Shown here in pieces: positions 25,621-36,470 of a stretch of 64,000 bases of DNA. A model generated the notes under the pieces. The model was not told the DNA's origin. It did no database searches and worked only from the letters and a program-made list of their open reading frames with translations. The translations under genes were made by a program, and so were the position numbers. The stretch comes from Hymenobacter psoromatis. GTDB lineage: Bacteria > Bacteroidota > Bacteroidia > Cytophagales > Hymenobacteraceae. Location: NCBI GenBank assembly GCA_001596155.1, contig CP014771.1, positions 1,116,001-1,180,000 on the forward strand, given 5' to 3'. Numbering within the stretch: the stretch's first letter is position 1; every line of letters begins with the position of its first letter.

Positions 25621-25976
25621 ACGCTATCAAACCCATTCGCACTGAAGCTGATTACCAGGCCACGCTCGCCCGCGCCGAGGTTATTTTTCAGGCGCAGCCC
25701 GGCGAGCCTGAATTTGACGAGCTGGATATTCTGACGACGTTGATTGAGGCTTATGAGGCCCGCCACTACCCAATCCCGGAGCCCGACCCCATCGAGTACA
25801 TCAAGTATAAGATGGCCGAGCAGGGCCTGCGCCAACGTGACCTGGCCGTGTGGCTGGGCGGCGAAAACCGGGTCAGCGAAATCCTTAACCGCAAACGTAA
25901 GCTCACGGCTAAGATGATGAAGGCGCTGCACGATAACCTGGGGTTGTCGGCGGAAGTGCTGTTGGCTGCGGCGTAG
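25617..25976 (+). CDS. higA: HigA-like antitoxin
   Basis: 119-aa antitoxin with a C-terminal helix-turn-helix (LRQRDLAVWLGGENRVSEIL). The first 75 residues are the acidic toxin-binding region. Start overlaps the higB stop (ATGA). It probably autoregulates through the palindrome at 25289-25303. Confidence 0.9.
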   Translation: MNAIKPIRTEADYQATLARAEVIFQAQPGEPEFDELDILTTLIEAYEARHYPIPEPDPIEYIKYKMAEQGLRQRDLAVWLGGENRVSEILNRKRKLTAKMMKALHDNLGLSAEVLLAAA

Positions 25977-26017
25977 CGGCATTTCTCCTTTATTCGGCCA
26001 CCTATTTCCCCTTTTCG

Positions 26018-28045
26018 TTGTTACCCCTCACAACGAAATCAATCCGCTTTCTTTTGTCAACTGAACTCCCTACCCCCCCCGCCGAGCCTTACGCCATCGA
26101 GCAGGAATTGCGCCGCGTGCAGGCCATGCTTAAGCTGGAGCAACAAGAAGATTTAGAGCAGTTTAAGCTTAAAAATGCTAAGGCCACTGTGCAGGAGCGC
26201 CAAAAGCGCGGGCTGACCTGGTACCCGGTCACGATTACCAAAGAGGACGTGGGCTTCGGCGGCAAGGTGGTGATTGAGCTGGAGCGGCCGGCCGGGCAGC
26301 AGGGGCTGCACTTGTTTCAGGTGGGCAAAAACGCGGCGCTGTTTGGCAACATTCCGGGGCGCTCGGCTACCGACCGGCCGACCCTTAGTGGCGTCATTAC
26401 CAGCGTGCGGCGCAATAAACTGCTGCTGGCCACCACCAAGGAAGACCTGCCCGACTGGGTGCACGAGGGTGGTAAGCTGGGCATCGACCTCACCTTCGAT
26501 GAGGTGAGCTACCGCGAGATGGACTACGCGCTGGGCAAGGTGATGGGCGCTTACGGCGACCGCCTGGCCGACCTGCGCGACATCTTGCTCGGGGCCAAGC
26601 CCGCCCGCTTCCGAGCCGAAAAGGCCGACGATATTTTCTACCCCAGCCCACTCAACGACTCGCAGCTGGCGGCCATCCGGCACGTGATGGCGGCGCAGGA
26701 TGTGGCCATTATTCACGGGCCGCCCGGCACCGGCAAGACGACCACGTTGGTGCAGGCCATTCTGGAAACCATCCGGCGCGAGCGGCGCGTACTGGTGTGC
26801 GCGCCCTCCAACACGGCCGTGGACCTGCTGACCGAAAAGCTGGCCGAGCGCGGCGTCAACGTCATTCGGATGGGTAACCCCTCGCGGGTGTCGGACCTGC
26901 TGCTGGAGCATACGCTCGATGCCCAGGTCATGGCCCACAAGCGCTACGGCGAGTTGCGCTCGATGCGCCAGACGGCCGAGCAGTACCGCGAAGAAGCCAG
27001 CAAGCACACCCGGCAGTTTGGCTGGGAAGAGCGCGAACAGCGCCGCCTGCTGAAGGAAGAAGCCCGCGCCCTGCACCAGGAAGCTGATGGCCTGGAGCGC
27101 TACATCACGGAAGACTTACTCGAACAGGTTCAGGTGATTACCTGCACGCTGGTGGGTGCCAGCAACCGCAATATTCGGCACCTCACCTACGAAACGGTAT
27201 TTATCGACGAGGCCGCCCAGGCCCTGGAGCCAGGCTGCTGGATACCCATCGCCAAGGCGGGCCGCGTGGTGCTGGCCGGCGACCACCAGCAGCTGCCGCC
27301 CACCGTGAAGAGCGAAAAAGCCGCCAAGGAAGGCCTGCGCGAAACGCTGTTCGAGAAGTGCATAACGCGCCAGCCCGCAGCCAGCCGCATGTTGACCGTG
27401 CAGTACCGGATGCACGAGCAGATTATGCAGTTCAGTTCCGAGCAGTTTTACGAGGGTAGGCTGGTGGCCGCGCCCACCGTGGCCCACAGCGGCCTCGATG
27501 CCTACGACATTCGCTTCGCACCCGACCTGCCAGTGGAGTTTCTGGACACGGCCGGCTTTGGCTTTGAAGAGATTACCATCCCCGAGAGCCGTTCCACGGC
27601 TAATCCCGAGGAGGCTGACCTGCTGCTGCGCCGCCTGGCCCAATTGCTGGAACCCTACGACGCACCCGACCACGAAGCCGACCCGCTTAGCATCGGCGTT
27701 ATTGCGCCCTACCGCGCCCAAATCAACTATTTGAAGGACGCGGTGGAGGAAAATGACGAGCTGAGCGGACTCATGCTGCACCGCCAACTGAGCGTGGGCA
27801 CCGTTGATTCATTCCAGGGGCAGGAGCGCGATATTATCGCTATCTCCTTGACGCGCAGCAACTCGCACGGCGAAATCGGCTTCTTATCCGACATTCGGCG
27901 CATGAACGTGGGCATGACGCGGGCGCGCAAAAAGCTGCTGCTCGTGGGCGACTCGTCCACGCTGGGCTCGCATCCTTTTTACAAGGCCTTTCTGGCGTAT
28001 GTGGAGGGGGTAGGCGGCTACCGCACGGCCTGGGAATTGCAGTAA
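26018..28045 (+). CDS. IGHMBP2/Upf1-like SF1 helicase
   Basis: 675-aa superfamily 1 helicase. Motifs in order: Walker A GPPGTGKTTT, Walker B FIDEAAQ, motif III AGDHQQLPP, motif V GTVDSFQGQERD and motif VI VGMTRARKKLL, with a beta-barrel-like N-terminal region typical of Upf1/SMUBP2 proteins. These act 5'-3' on RNA or DNA; bacterial roles are poorly known. No ATG precedes the conserved region; TTG 26018 is used, and the true start could be slightly different. It follows higBA by 41 bp and could be cotranscribed. Confidence 0.85.
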   Translation: MLPLTTKSIRFLLSTELPTPPAEPYAIEQELRRVQAMLKLEQQEDLEQFKLKNAKATVQERQKRGLTWYPVTITKEDVGFGGKVVIELERPAGQQGLHLFQVGKNAALFGNIPGRSATDRPTLSGVITSVRRNKLLLATTKEDLPDWVHEGGKLGIDLTFDEVSYREMDYALGKVMGAYGDRLADLRDILLGAKPARFRAEKADDIFYPSPLNDSQLAAIRHVMAAQDVAIIHGPPGTGKTTTLVQAILETIRRERRVLVCAPSNTAVDLLTEKLAERGVNVIRMGNPSRVSDLLLEHTLDAQVMAHKRYGELRSMRQTAEQYREEASKHTRQFGWEEREQRRLLKEEARALHQEADGLERYITEDLLEQVQVITCTLVGASNRNIRHLTYETVFIDEAAQALEPGCWIPIAKAGRVVLAGDHQQLPPTVKSEKAAKEGLRETLFEKCITRQPAASRMLTVQYRMHEQIMQFSSEQFYEGRLVAAPTVAHSGLDAYDIRFAPDLPVEFLDTAGFGFEEITIPESRSTANPEEADLLLRRLAQLLEPYDAPDHEADPLSIGVIAPYRAQINYLKDAVEENDELSGLMLHRQLSVGTVDSFQGQERDIIAISLTRSNSHGEIGFLSDIRRMNVGMTRARKKLLLVGDSSTLGSHPFYKAFLAYVEGVGGYRTAWELQ

Positions 28046-28072
28046 ATTAGTAGCTGACTGCGTAGTATCAGT

Positions 28073-28140
28073 GAATAAATAGCTGGGGAGTTATCATTGC
28101 GAGACGTGCAAAGCAATGATAACTCCCTAGCTATTTATTC
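28073..28140. terminator. 28-bp hairpin between convergent genes
   Basis: Arms 28073-28100 and 28113-28140 pair with one mismatch around a 12-nt loop, between the helicase and the convergent SMP-30-like gene. It is a likely bidirectional terminator. Confidence 0.7.
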
Positions 28141-28150
28141 ATTTACCCAT

Positions 28151-29293
28151 TTACTCCCCGCGCGGCAGGTCAATCGCCGACTCGGTGTGCGGGGCGTCGG
28201 ACTTCGTGTTCACGAAGTGCTTGTTGGGGTTGTCGTAGTTGGAGATAATCAACTGCCGACCTTTGAGCAGCACCTCGGCGGGCTGGTCGAGGCGGCCACC
28301 CGCGCCGTTGGTATCGCCGTTGCGGGCCAGAATGGTGTGGGCGTTGGTTTTGAGGTCCACCACGTCAATCGAGTTGAGGCGGGCGCTGGTGATGTAGGCC
28401 TTGTCCGTTTTGCGGTCAATCACGAACCCGTCGATGCACGGGATTTTGGGCGCGGCTACGGGCACTACTTCCTGGCTGGCATAGCTGCCATCGGGCTTGA
28501 GCGTGACGCGGTACAGGTTGCCATCGCCAAAGGAGCCGGTGTAAATGCGGCCCTGGCTGTCGTAGTCGATGCCATCGGCCCCGTTATCGACGCCGGTTTC
28601 GTTCACGGTGGTCGTGAACATGGCCAGCACGTGCGGGTCCTTGGTTTTGGGCTTGAGGTGAATGGTGGTGCCGGGCTTCAGCTCGGCCAGCGTGAAATGC
28701 ATAATGGCGCTGCCCTTGTCGTTGTCGGGCAGGTCCCACTGGCTGTCGGTCACGTAGAGGTCGTTGCCCTTCCACACCGTGCCGTTGGCCAGGGCAAAGT
28801 TGTCCACGGCCGTTTCGATGGTGCCGGTGGGCTGGCCGTGCTTCATCAGCACCCGCATCAGGCGCGACTTGAAATTCTTATTGTTTTCGTATTGGTTCTC
28901 AGCGTAATATACATTACCATCGGGACCCATCGCCAGGTCCATCGGGGCGGCGTGCTTGGTGGTGGGCTCCACGGGCAGGTGGCGGAGGAAAGGCTTGTAG
29001 CCATTGGCCGTCAGCTCCACGATGCGGGCCGGATACTGATTATCGGCCATATTGGGGATAGATAGCAGCACCCGGCCATCGGGCAGCAGGGCCAGGCCGT
29101 CGGGCGTGTTCATCGAGTCGGGGAAGGTGGTAATTAGCCGGGGCTTGGCACCCTGGGTGGCGGTATCGGCCAGCTCAATGGCCTTATCGGGGGCCTTCGC
29201 AACATCGGTTTTTTCGGCCGTCTGCTGAGAGCCGCAGCCACCGAGCAGGGTAGCGCCAGCCAGCGCGGCCAGCGGCAGGAAATGAATTTTCAT
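28151..29293 (-). CDS. SMP-30/gluconolactonase-like lipoprotein
   Basis: 380-aa lipoprotein, signal with lipobox LLGGC near residue 20. It is a six-bladed beta-propeller-like protein with repeated PDG segments (NTPDGLALLPDGR, MGPDGNVYYAEN, IDYDSQGRIYTGSFGDGNLY) and calcium/metal-type Asn/Asp positions typical of SMP-30/gluconolactonase/LRE proteins. Start at ATG 29293 where the signal begins. It may be a lactonase or a ligand-binding propeller. Confidence 0.82.
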   Translation of the reverse strand: MKIHFLPLAALAGATLLGGCGSQQTAEKTDVAKAPDKAIELADTATQGAKPRLITTFPDSMNTPDGLALLPDGRVLLSIPNMADNQYPARIVELTANGYKPFLRHLPVEPTTKHAAPMDLAMGPDGNVYYAENQYENNKNFKSRLMRVLMKHGQPTGTIETAVDNFALANGTVWKGNDLYVTDSQWDLPDNDKGSAIMHFTLAELKPGTTIHLKPKTKDPHVLAMFTTTVNETGVDNGADGIDYDSQGRIYTGSFGDGNLYRVTLKPDGSYASQEVVPVAAPKIPCIDGFVIDRKTDKAYITSARLNSIDVVDLKTNAHTILARNGDTNGAGGRLDQPAEVLLKGRQLIISNYDNPNKHFVNTKSDAPHTESAIDLPRGE

Positions 29294-29549
29294 GTGGTTT
29301 TCAAGGAAGTAGGAGTGCCGGTTTACGACCAGGCGCAAACCAGAGTTGTGCGGCCGCACGCCAGTAACGCGCCCTTTTCAGAGGCCGACTTTTTTTGGAG
29401 TATTAGCTCTTCCTTGTTAAAAATATAGGTTTTGACTATCAGTTGATAACTCATCTGAGTGTCCTTGCTTAAGGAAAAATTAAGCCAACCCCGCGGCTTA
29501 AAACCCGTTGGTAAAAATCCATTCCCTTTTCCCTATCCAATCTTTGTTT

Positions 29550-31739
<2,190 letters not shown>

Positions 31740-31761
31740 TAAACTGAGCATCGGATAACCT

Positions 31762-31807
31762 GATTCCCCCGTCGCCCGTTGGGTAAGGCGGGGGAATCTT
31801 GTTTTTT
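31762..31807 (+). terminator. Intrinsic terminator of katE
   Basis: GATTCCCCCG (31762-31771) pairs with CGGGGGAATC (31789-31798), followed by TTGTTTTTT. Confidence 0.85.
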
Positions 31808-31876
31808 ATTTGCGTGAGTTGGCGGCAAAAACCGGCTGGCGGCGCTTTAATCAGTCATTTCCGGTCGCCCTACCCC

Positions 31877-31884
31877 TACCTTTG
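31877..31884 (+). promoter_or_regulatory. -7 box of slyD
   Basis: TACCTTTG matches TAnnTTTG and ends 25 bp before the ATG at 31910. Confidence 0.6.
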
Positions 31885-31909
31885 CCGCCAACATCAACCC
31901 ACCCTTCTT

Positions 31910-32425
31910 ATGGCCGCCATTGCCCAGAACTCCGTCGTTACGCTGACCTACGACCTCTCCGTGACCGACGAAAATCAGCAGAAAGTATTAGTAGAGCAAG
32001 CCGAAGCCGATGAGCCGATGGTGTTCCTGTTCGGCCACAGCGGCTTGCCCGAAGAGTTTGAGAATCAGCTTGATGGCAAGAATGCCGGCGATGATTTCAA
32101 CTTCTCCCTCACGCCCGAGCAGGCCTATGGCGACTACGACGACCAGGCCGTAGTGGAGATTCCGAAGCAGGTATTTGAAATCGATGGCCAGCTTGACGAC
32201 CAGATGCTGCAAGTGGGCAACTACCTGCCGATGGCCGACAACGAAGGCAACCACATGCAGGCCAAAGTAATCGAAATCGGCGACGAGCAGATAAAGATGG
32301 ATTTCAACCACCCGCTGGCCGGCATGGTCATGCACTTCGATGGCAAAGTGCAGGACGTGCGCCCCGCCACCGCCGAGGAGCTGGCCCACGGCCACGCCCA
32401 CGGCGAAGGCGGCCACCAGCACTAA
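31910..32425 (+). CDS. slyD: SlyD-like FKBP peptidyl-prolyl isomerase
   Basis: 171-aa two-domain FKBP: the FKBP core (VVTLTYDLSV..., MVFLFGHSGLPEEFE) is split by an insert-in-flap chaperone domain, and the C-terminus is His-rich (HGHAHGEGGHQH), which binds nickel in SlyD. Start at ATG 31910, supported by the -7 box 25 bp upstream. Assists protein folding and metal handling in the cytoplasm. Confidence 0.93.
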   Translation: MAAIAQNSVVTLTYDLSVTDENQQKVLVEQAEADEPMVFLFGHSGLPEEFENQLDGKNAGDDFNFSLTPEQAYGDYDDQAVVEIPKQVFEIDGQLDDQMLQVGNYLPMADNEGNHMQAKVIEIGDEQIKMDFNHPLAGMVMHFDGKVQDVRPATAEELAHGHAHGEGGHQH

Positions 32426-32451
32426 GCTTCCTTTTTCGCTGGCTTTTTTAC

Positions 32452-32485
32452 GCGGGCCGCACTTGCAACAGCAGGTGCGGCCCGC
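32452..32485. terminator. Hairpin between slyD and acpH
   Basis: GCGGGCCGCAC (32452-32462) pairs with GTGCGGCCCGC (32475-32485) between convergent genes; T-rich sequence occurs on both sides. Confidence 0.75.
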
Positions 32486-32498
32486 TTTGCGTAGGTCC

Positions 32499-33122
32499 CT
32501 ATCCCCCCTCGCCGGGCTGAGCTTCGGCGGCGCGCCGGGCCGCCACGGCGGCCACCAGTTGCGGCCAGAACTCCTGAAAATCAGCCTCATAGTCGGCATA
32601 GTGGCGCACCAGCTCAGTAGTGGCCTGGTCCATGCCCGAGCCGGGGCTGGCGCGGCGACTCAGGCCCAGCAGGGCGCGCCCTACCCCCTCTATTTCGGCG
32701 TAGTGCAGCAGCCAGTCGTGCTGCACCAGGTGCGGAAAAAAGCGCTGCACGGCGGCCGGAAATTCGGCTTGCTGAGTCGCCAGCAGCGCGTAAATACGCT
32801 GGGTAAACCCGGCCAGGTCTTCGCCCGCGAGCGCCCGGAAATGGCGCGCCAGAAAGTGGTCGTAGAACATATCGGCCACCACGCCTGCGTATTTGCCGGC
32901 ACTGGCCGCGCGCAGGCGGGCCGTGCTGCGACGCACCACCGGGTGCTGGTCGGTGAAGGTGTCGATGGCGCGGTGCGCCCCAATGCCGGCCCGCACGGCG
33001 GCCGGGTAGCGCTCGGCCGGCCGGCCGGGCACCGAGTCGGCAATGAGCTGGCCCACGAGCTGGCCCAGGTAGTCGGGCGCGGTGGGTGGGCCAGCCAGAT
33101 AGAGATGAGCCAGGAAGTTCAT
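32499..33122 (-). CDS. acpH: Acyl carrier protein phosphodiesterase
   Basis: 207-aa HD-like hydrolase of the AcpH family. It begins MNFLAHLYLA and contains HRAIDTFTDQHPVV and the KYAGVVADMFYDHFLA block, all hallmarks of ACP phosphodiesterase, which removes phosphopantetheine from ACP. Cytoplasmic. Convergent with slyD. Confidence 0.9.
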   Translation of the reverse strand: MNFLAHLYLAGPPTAPDYLGQLVGQLIADSVPGRPAERYPAAVRAGIGAHRAIDTFTDQHPVVRRSTARLRAASAGKYAGVVADMFYDHFLARHFRALAGEDLAGFTQRIYALLATQQAEFPAAVQRFFPHLVQHDWLLHYAEIEGVGRALLGLSRRASPGSGMDQATTELVRHYADYEADFQEFWPQLVAAVAARRAAEAQPGEGG

Positions 33123-33253
33123 GGCGGCTAAAACGGGGGGTAGGAAGGCCCCGACTTTCCAAACCGGAAAACCAGATGCGGGTTCGGCCGTAAGCTAATG
33201 CCACCGCGGGCCGCCAGCCGGGCCGCGCTAGTTTATCCTAACGTTTCCTTCCC

Positions 33254-33766
33254 ATGTCCGATACGAAAACCCCGGTCACCCACGACCTGAATAAGCTTTT
33301 TGAAAAAATCAAGGATGTGCGCATCGCTATGCTCACCACCTTCGACGAGGAGCACGCCCTGCACAGCCGCCCGATGGCTACTATTAAGCCCGAAGCCGAT
33401 GGTTCGCTGCTGTTCTTTACCGATAAAGACTCGGCTAAAGTCTATGAGGTAAATAAGGATAACAAGGTGAACCTGAGCTACTCCGACCCCAGCGGTAACA
33501 CCTATGCTTCTATCACGGGCCAGGCCAGTACCTACCGCGATGAGGCTAAGATTGCCGAGTTGTGGAGCGAGCCCATGCGTGGCTGGTTCCCGAAAGGCAA
33601 AGAAGACCCCAACATCATGATTCTCAAGGTTGAGATTGACAAGGCTGAGTACTGGGACTCGCCCAGCAGCCTGCTGGTGCAAGCCTACGCCTACGCCCGC
33701 GCCGTAGTAACGGGCGAGCGCAGCAAATCGGACGACGTGAACGAGCACGCCCAGGTGAAGGTGTGA
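33254..33766 (+). CDS. Pyridoxamine 5'-phosphate oxidase family (general stress protein 26-like)
   Basis: 170-aa flavin-binding split-barrel protein. LHSRPMA, LLFFTDKDSAKV and the SYSDPSGNTYASITGQAS strand pattern match the general stress protein 26 group. Likely binds FMN or F420-like cofactors; role in stress protection is family knowledge, not shown here. A family 1 hairpin and then an intrinsic terminator follow. Confidence 0.9.
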   Translation: MSDTKTPVTHDLNKLFEKIKDVRIAMLTTFDEEHALHSRPMATIKPEADGSLLFFTDKDSAKVYEVNKDNKVNLSYSDPSGNTYASITGQASTYRDEAKIAELWSEPMRGWFPKGKEDPNIMILKVEIDKAEYWDSPSSLLVQAYAYARAVVTGERSKSDDVNEHAQVKV

Positions 33767-33774
33767 ATAAAATA

Positions 33775-33872
33775 GAACGTCATTCCGAGCTTGCCGAGGA
33801 ATCTCGCCCGCGCCGTTCGGGCTTTGTTCCACGATGCGGGCGAGATTCCTCGGCAAGCTCGGAATGACGTTC
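33775..33872. repeat. Dispersed hairpin repeat, family 1 (copy 3)
   Basis: Perfect 37-bp arms, 33775-33811 and 33836-33872, starting 8 bases after the preceding stop codon. Confidence 0.9.
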
Positions 33873-33888
33873 AAAATAACGCTAAACT

Positions 33889-33921
33889 AAAAAAGGCCGG
33901 ACGCGATTCCGGCCTTTTTTT
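33889..33921 (+). terminator. Intrinsic terminator
   Basis: AAAAAAGGCCGGA (33889-33901) pairs with TCCGGCCTTTTTT (33908-33920), with a 7-T run at its end. It terminates the stress-protein transcript after the family 1 hairpin. Confidence 0.85.
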
Positions 33922-33945
33922 GCGCCCGCTTGTTTGCCTGCTTGA

Positions 33946-34650
33946 ATGCTTACTACCCTCACTATTATTACCCTGAAGCCCGGCGCGGGGGTGGCCCGCT
34001 GGGCGCTGGCCCAGATGGCCACGGCCCCGCCCCGGCTGCGCCGGGTGGCGGGCCTGCGCTTTTTCCAGCTGCTGGGCAGCGGGGCCGCCAATGGCTTCGG
34101 CTTCTGGCCCAACCTGCGCCGCTACGGCTTTATCGCCACCTGGGACCGGGCCGAAAACGCGGCGGCCTTCTTCGCCGGCCACCCCGTGTGGACCGCTTAT
34201 ACTCAACGCAGCCACGAAACCTGGACCGCCGAGCTGGCCCCCATGCAAGCCCACGGCGCTTGGAACGGCACCAACCCCTTTGCCGATGGCGACCTGACCG
34301 CGCCGGGGGGGGTAGGGCCGGTGGCGGTGCTCACCCGCGCCAGCATCCGGCTGCGGCGGGCACCGCGCTTCTGGCGCTTCATAGAGCCCACGAGCCGGGC
34401 GCTGGCGGGGGCTGAGGGGCTGCGGCTGGCCATCGGGCTGGGCGAATTGCCGCTGGTGCGGCAGGCCACGTTCAGCGTCTGGGACTCGGCGGCGGCCATG
34501 CAGCAGTATGCCTACCGCGACGTGCGGCACCGCGAGGTTATTCAGCTCACACGCAGCGAGGGCTGGTATTCGGAAGAATTATTCGCCCGCTTTCGGGTGC
34601 TCAAAAGCAGTGGCACGGTGGATGGCGTTGACCCGCTGGCGGGGGGGTAG
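33946..34650 (+). CDS. CrtA-like spheroidene monooxygenase family protein
   Basis: 234-aa protein resembling spheroidene monooxygenase (CrtA). Conserved features include FFQLLGSGAANGFGFWPNL, the aromatic VWTAY block, and the C-terminal RSEGWYSEELFARF. CrtA enzymes introduce keto groups in acyclic carotenoids; pigmented Bacteroidota often carry homologues. It is isolated from other carotenoid genes here. Its 3' end overlaps the convergent lipoprotein gene by 50 bp, which may be an artefact of a frameshift in that gene. Confidence 0.82.
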   Translation: MLTTLTIITLKPGAGVARWALAQMATAPPRLRRVAGLRFFQLLGSGAANGFGFWPNLRRYGFIATWDRAENAAAFFAGHPVWTAYTQRSHETWTAELAPMQAHGAWNGTNPFADGDLTAPGGVGPVAVLTRASIRLRRAPRFWRFIEPTSRALAGAEGLRLAIGLGELPLVRQATFSVWDSAAAMQQYAYRDVRHREVIQLTRSEGWYSEELFARFRVLKSSGTVDGVDPLAGG

Positions 34651-36301
34651 GCGCTATCTCTACCCCCCTTATTCTGCCTCTTCGCGGCGGCTGCCCAGCT
34701 GCAAGCGGTACTGGCTGCCGACCCAGGCGGCGGCCAGTACCGCTTGCAGCGGAGCCGGGCACCACGCGCACGGTATGGCTCACCTGCACCAGGTCGTCAG
34801 CCGGGCCGGGGTAAATGGTAAAGCCATCGCCAGCAGCCGGCATCATATCTTCCTGCAAAAACACGTTGCGCCCCGCCCCGCCGTAGAGATGCACCGCGAA
34901 GCCGGGCGCCAGCCGGCCGCGCAGTGTAAACGCATCCTTCCCCCCCAGGCCGTAGATGGACAGCCGCACGGTGCGCCGCACGTCGTAGAGCTGCTCGCCC
35001 AGCAGGCTGTCGGGCCGGGCCGGGCGGCGGGCAAACACGCGCAGGCGCAGCTGGCCCGGCCCCAGGCCCGTGAGCTCGAAGTGCTCAGCGGCATCGGTGC
35101 CGGTTATTACGGCGGCCTCTTGCAGCACCTGGTAGTAGCGGCGGGCAGCGGCGGGCAGCGCGTCGCGGCGCGCGCGCAGGGCGGGCAGCAGCTCGCGGGC
35201 CATGCGGGCGCGCGCCTCGGTGGGCACGGCTTGCAGGGCCTGGGCCAGCACGGCATCGGGCAGGCGGCGGCGCAGCGAGTCGGCCCCGGCCACGAAGGCG
35301 GCCTCGGGCAGCAGGGCCAGGGCGGTGTGGTCGAGGGCGCGGGCGGTGGTGGTGAGCGGGCCCACATCGGCGGGCACGAGGTCGGGGTTGAAGGTCTGGT
35401 AGCGGGGCCGGAACCAGGAAACAACCCGCGTCAGCCACCCGTCATCAAAGCGAAAAAACGCCTGGTCGCGGTCGCGCGGAATGGGCCGAAACACGGGGCC
35501 GCCTACTCCCGCAAATTCGGCCCAGCGCCACTGGTCGGCGCGCCGGCTCCAGTCGCCCACCAGCAGGTCGAGCAGGCGCGCCCGCAGAAAAGCGTGGGGC
35601 GCTACGTGCGCCGTCGGGCTGCCCAGCACCTGGCGCAGCATGTTCTCAGAACCCACGACCCGGCCCGCGCCGCCAAAGCTGATTTCGTGACTCTGGTCGC
35701 GGTCGGGCCGCTCTTCCAATAGATACAGCGCGGGCTGAAACCGCCCGCGCCACTGGCCCAGCGCGGCGTCGGGCAGCAGGTACACCAGGTGCGGATTGGT
35801 GTGAAACACGCCGGCGGCGCGGGCTAGCCGGGCGGCCACGTAGGCCCCGTAGGGCGGGGCGACGCAGGTTTGGTCGCGCAGCACCGGGGCGGCGGCGCGA
35901 GCCAGCCAGCTATCATTTATACTGCGGCTCAGGTCTTTATCAACCGAGCGCAGCACGAAATCGCGGCCATCGGGCGAGCGCAGGCGCAGCGAGTTGGTCT
36001 GGAAGCTGCCGCCTGCCTTGAGGGGCGTGAGGCCCACCGCGCCTAGGCGCAGCACGGGCACCGTGACGGGCGTGGCCCACAGCAGGCGGTAGTGGCGGCC
36101 CCACAGGTGCTGCCACCACCAGCCGCGCCGGGCGTAGTGCGCCCCGGCCGCCACGCGTACCACGCTCGAATCGACGCTGAATACCGGTTCGGCTGCGCCG
36201 GAAACGGGCGTGGCCGGCTCGGCGCAGCCGCCCAGCAGTCCCGCCAGGGCGACCAGCAAGGCCCACCTGGTATTTCCCAGTCCTTTAGTAACTACTAGCA
36301 C
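34601..36301 (-). CDS. Lipoprotein with degenerate kinase-like core
   Basis: 566-aa lipoprotein (GTG start, lipobox LLGGC near residue 25), paralogous and divergent to the gene at 36471. Shared blocks: a GGSFQTNSLRLR strand, FVLRSVDKD (Lys-containing strand), PYGAYVA, HTNPHLVYL, and ARLLDLLVGDW followed by PRDRDQAFF. In the paralogue the catalytic-loop-like segment is DWDRH; here it is DWSRR (around residue 249), so this copy would be inactive if these are kinases. The last 40 or so residues look unnatural; a one-base shift near the inverted repeat at 34698-34750 would give a stop at 34669 and remove the overlap with the CrtA-like gene. Confidence 0.75.
   Translation of the reverse strand: MLVVTKGLGNTRWALLVALAGLLGGCAEPATPVSGAAEPVFSVDSSVVRVAAGAHYARRGWWWQHLWGRHYRLLWATPVTVPVLRLGAVGLTPLKAGGSFQTNSLRLRSPDGRDFVLRSVDKDLSRSINDSWLARAAAPVLRDQTCVAPPYGAYVAARLARAAGVFHTNPHLVYLLPDAALGQWRGRFQPALYLLEERPDRDQSHEISFGGAGRVVGSENMLRQVLGSPTAHVAPHAFLRARLLDLLVGDWSRRADQWRWAEFAGVGGPVFRPIPRDRDQAFFRFDDGWLTRVVSWFRPRYQTFNPDLVPADVGPLTTTARALDHTALALLPEAAFVAGADSLRRRLPDAVLAQALQAVPTEARARMARELLPALRARRDALPAAARRYYQVLQEAAVITGTDAAEHFELTGLGPGQLRLRVFARRPARPDSLLGEQLYDVRRTVRLSIYGLGGKDAFTLRGRLAPGFAVHLYGGAGRNVFLQEDMMPAAGDGFTIYPGPADDLVQVSHTVRVVPGSAASGTGRRLGRQPVPLAAGQPPRRGRIRGVEIAPTPPPAGQRHPPCHCF
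34698..34750. repeat. 18-bp inverted repeat within lipoprotein gene 3' end
   Basis: GCTGCAAGCGGTACTGGC (34698-34715) and its exact complement (34733-34750) lie in the distal part of the lipoprotein gene, where the reading frame seems to shift. Confidence 0.8.
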
Positions 36302-36470
36302 GGATACATCGAAGACAGCCGCTGGCGGCCTTCCTTACTGAATATAATAATAGAGATTAAGAAACGGCCACTCGCCCCCATATAGCGCAGGCCGGGCCAG
36401 TGGGGTTGCCGCCCGTTGGCACTGAAACAGGACTTATCCTTTCCGGTTAAGCTACGTTAGGGAAGTTGGA

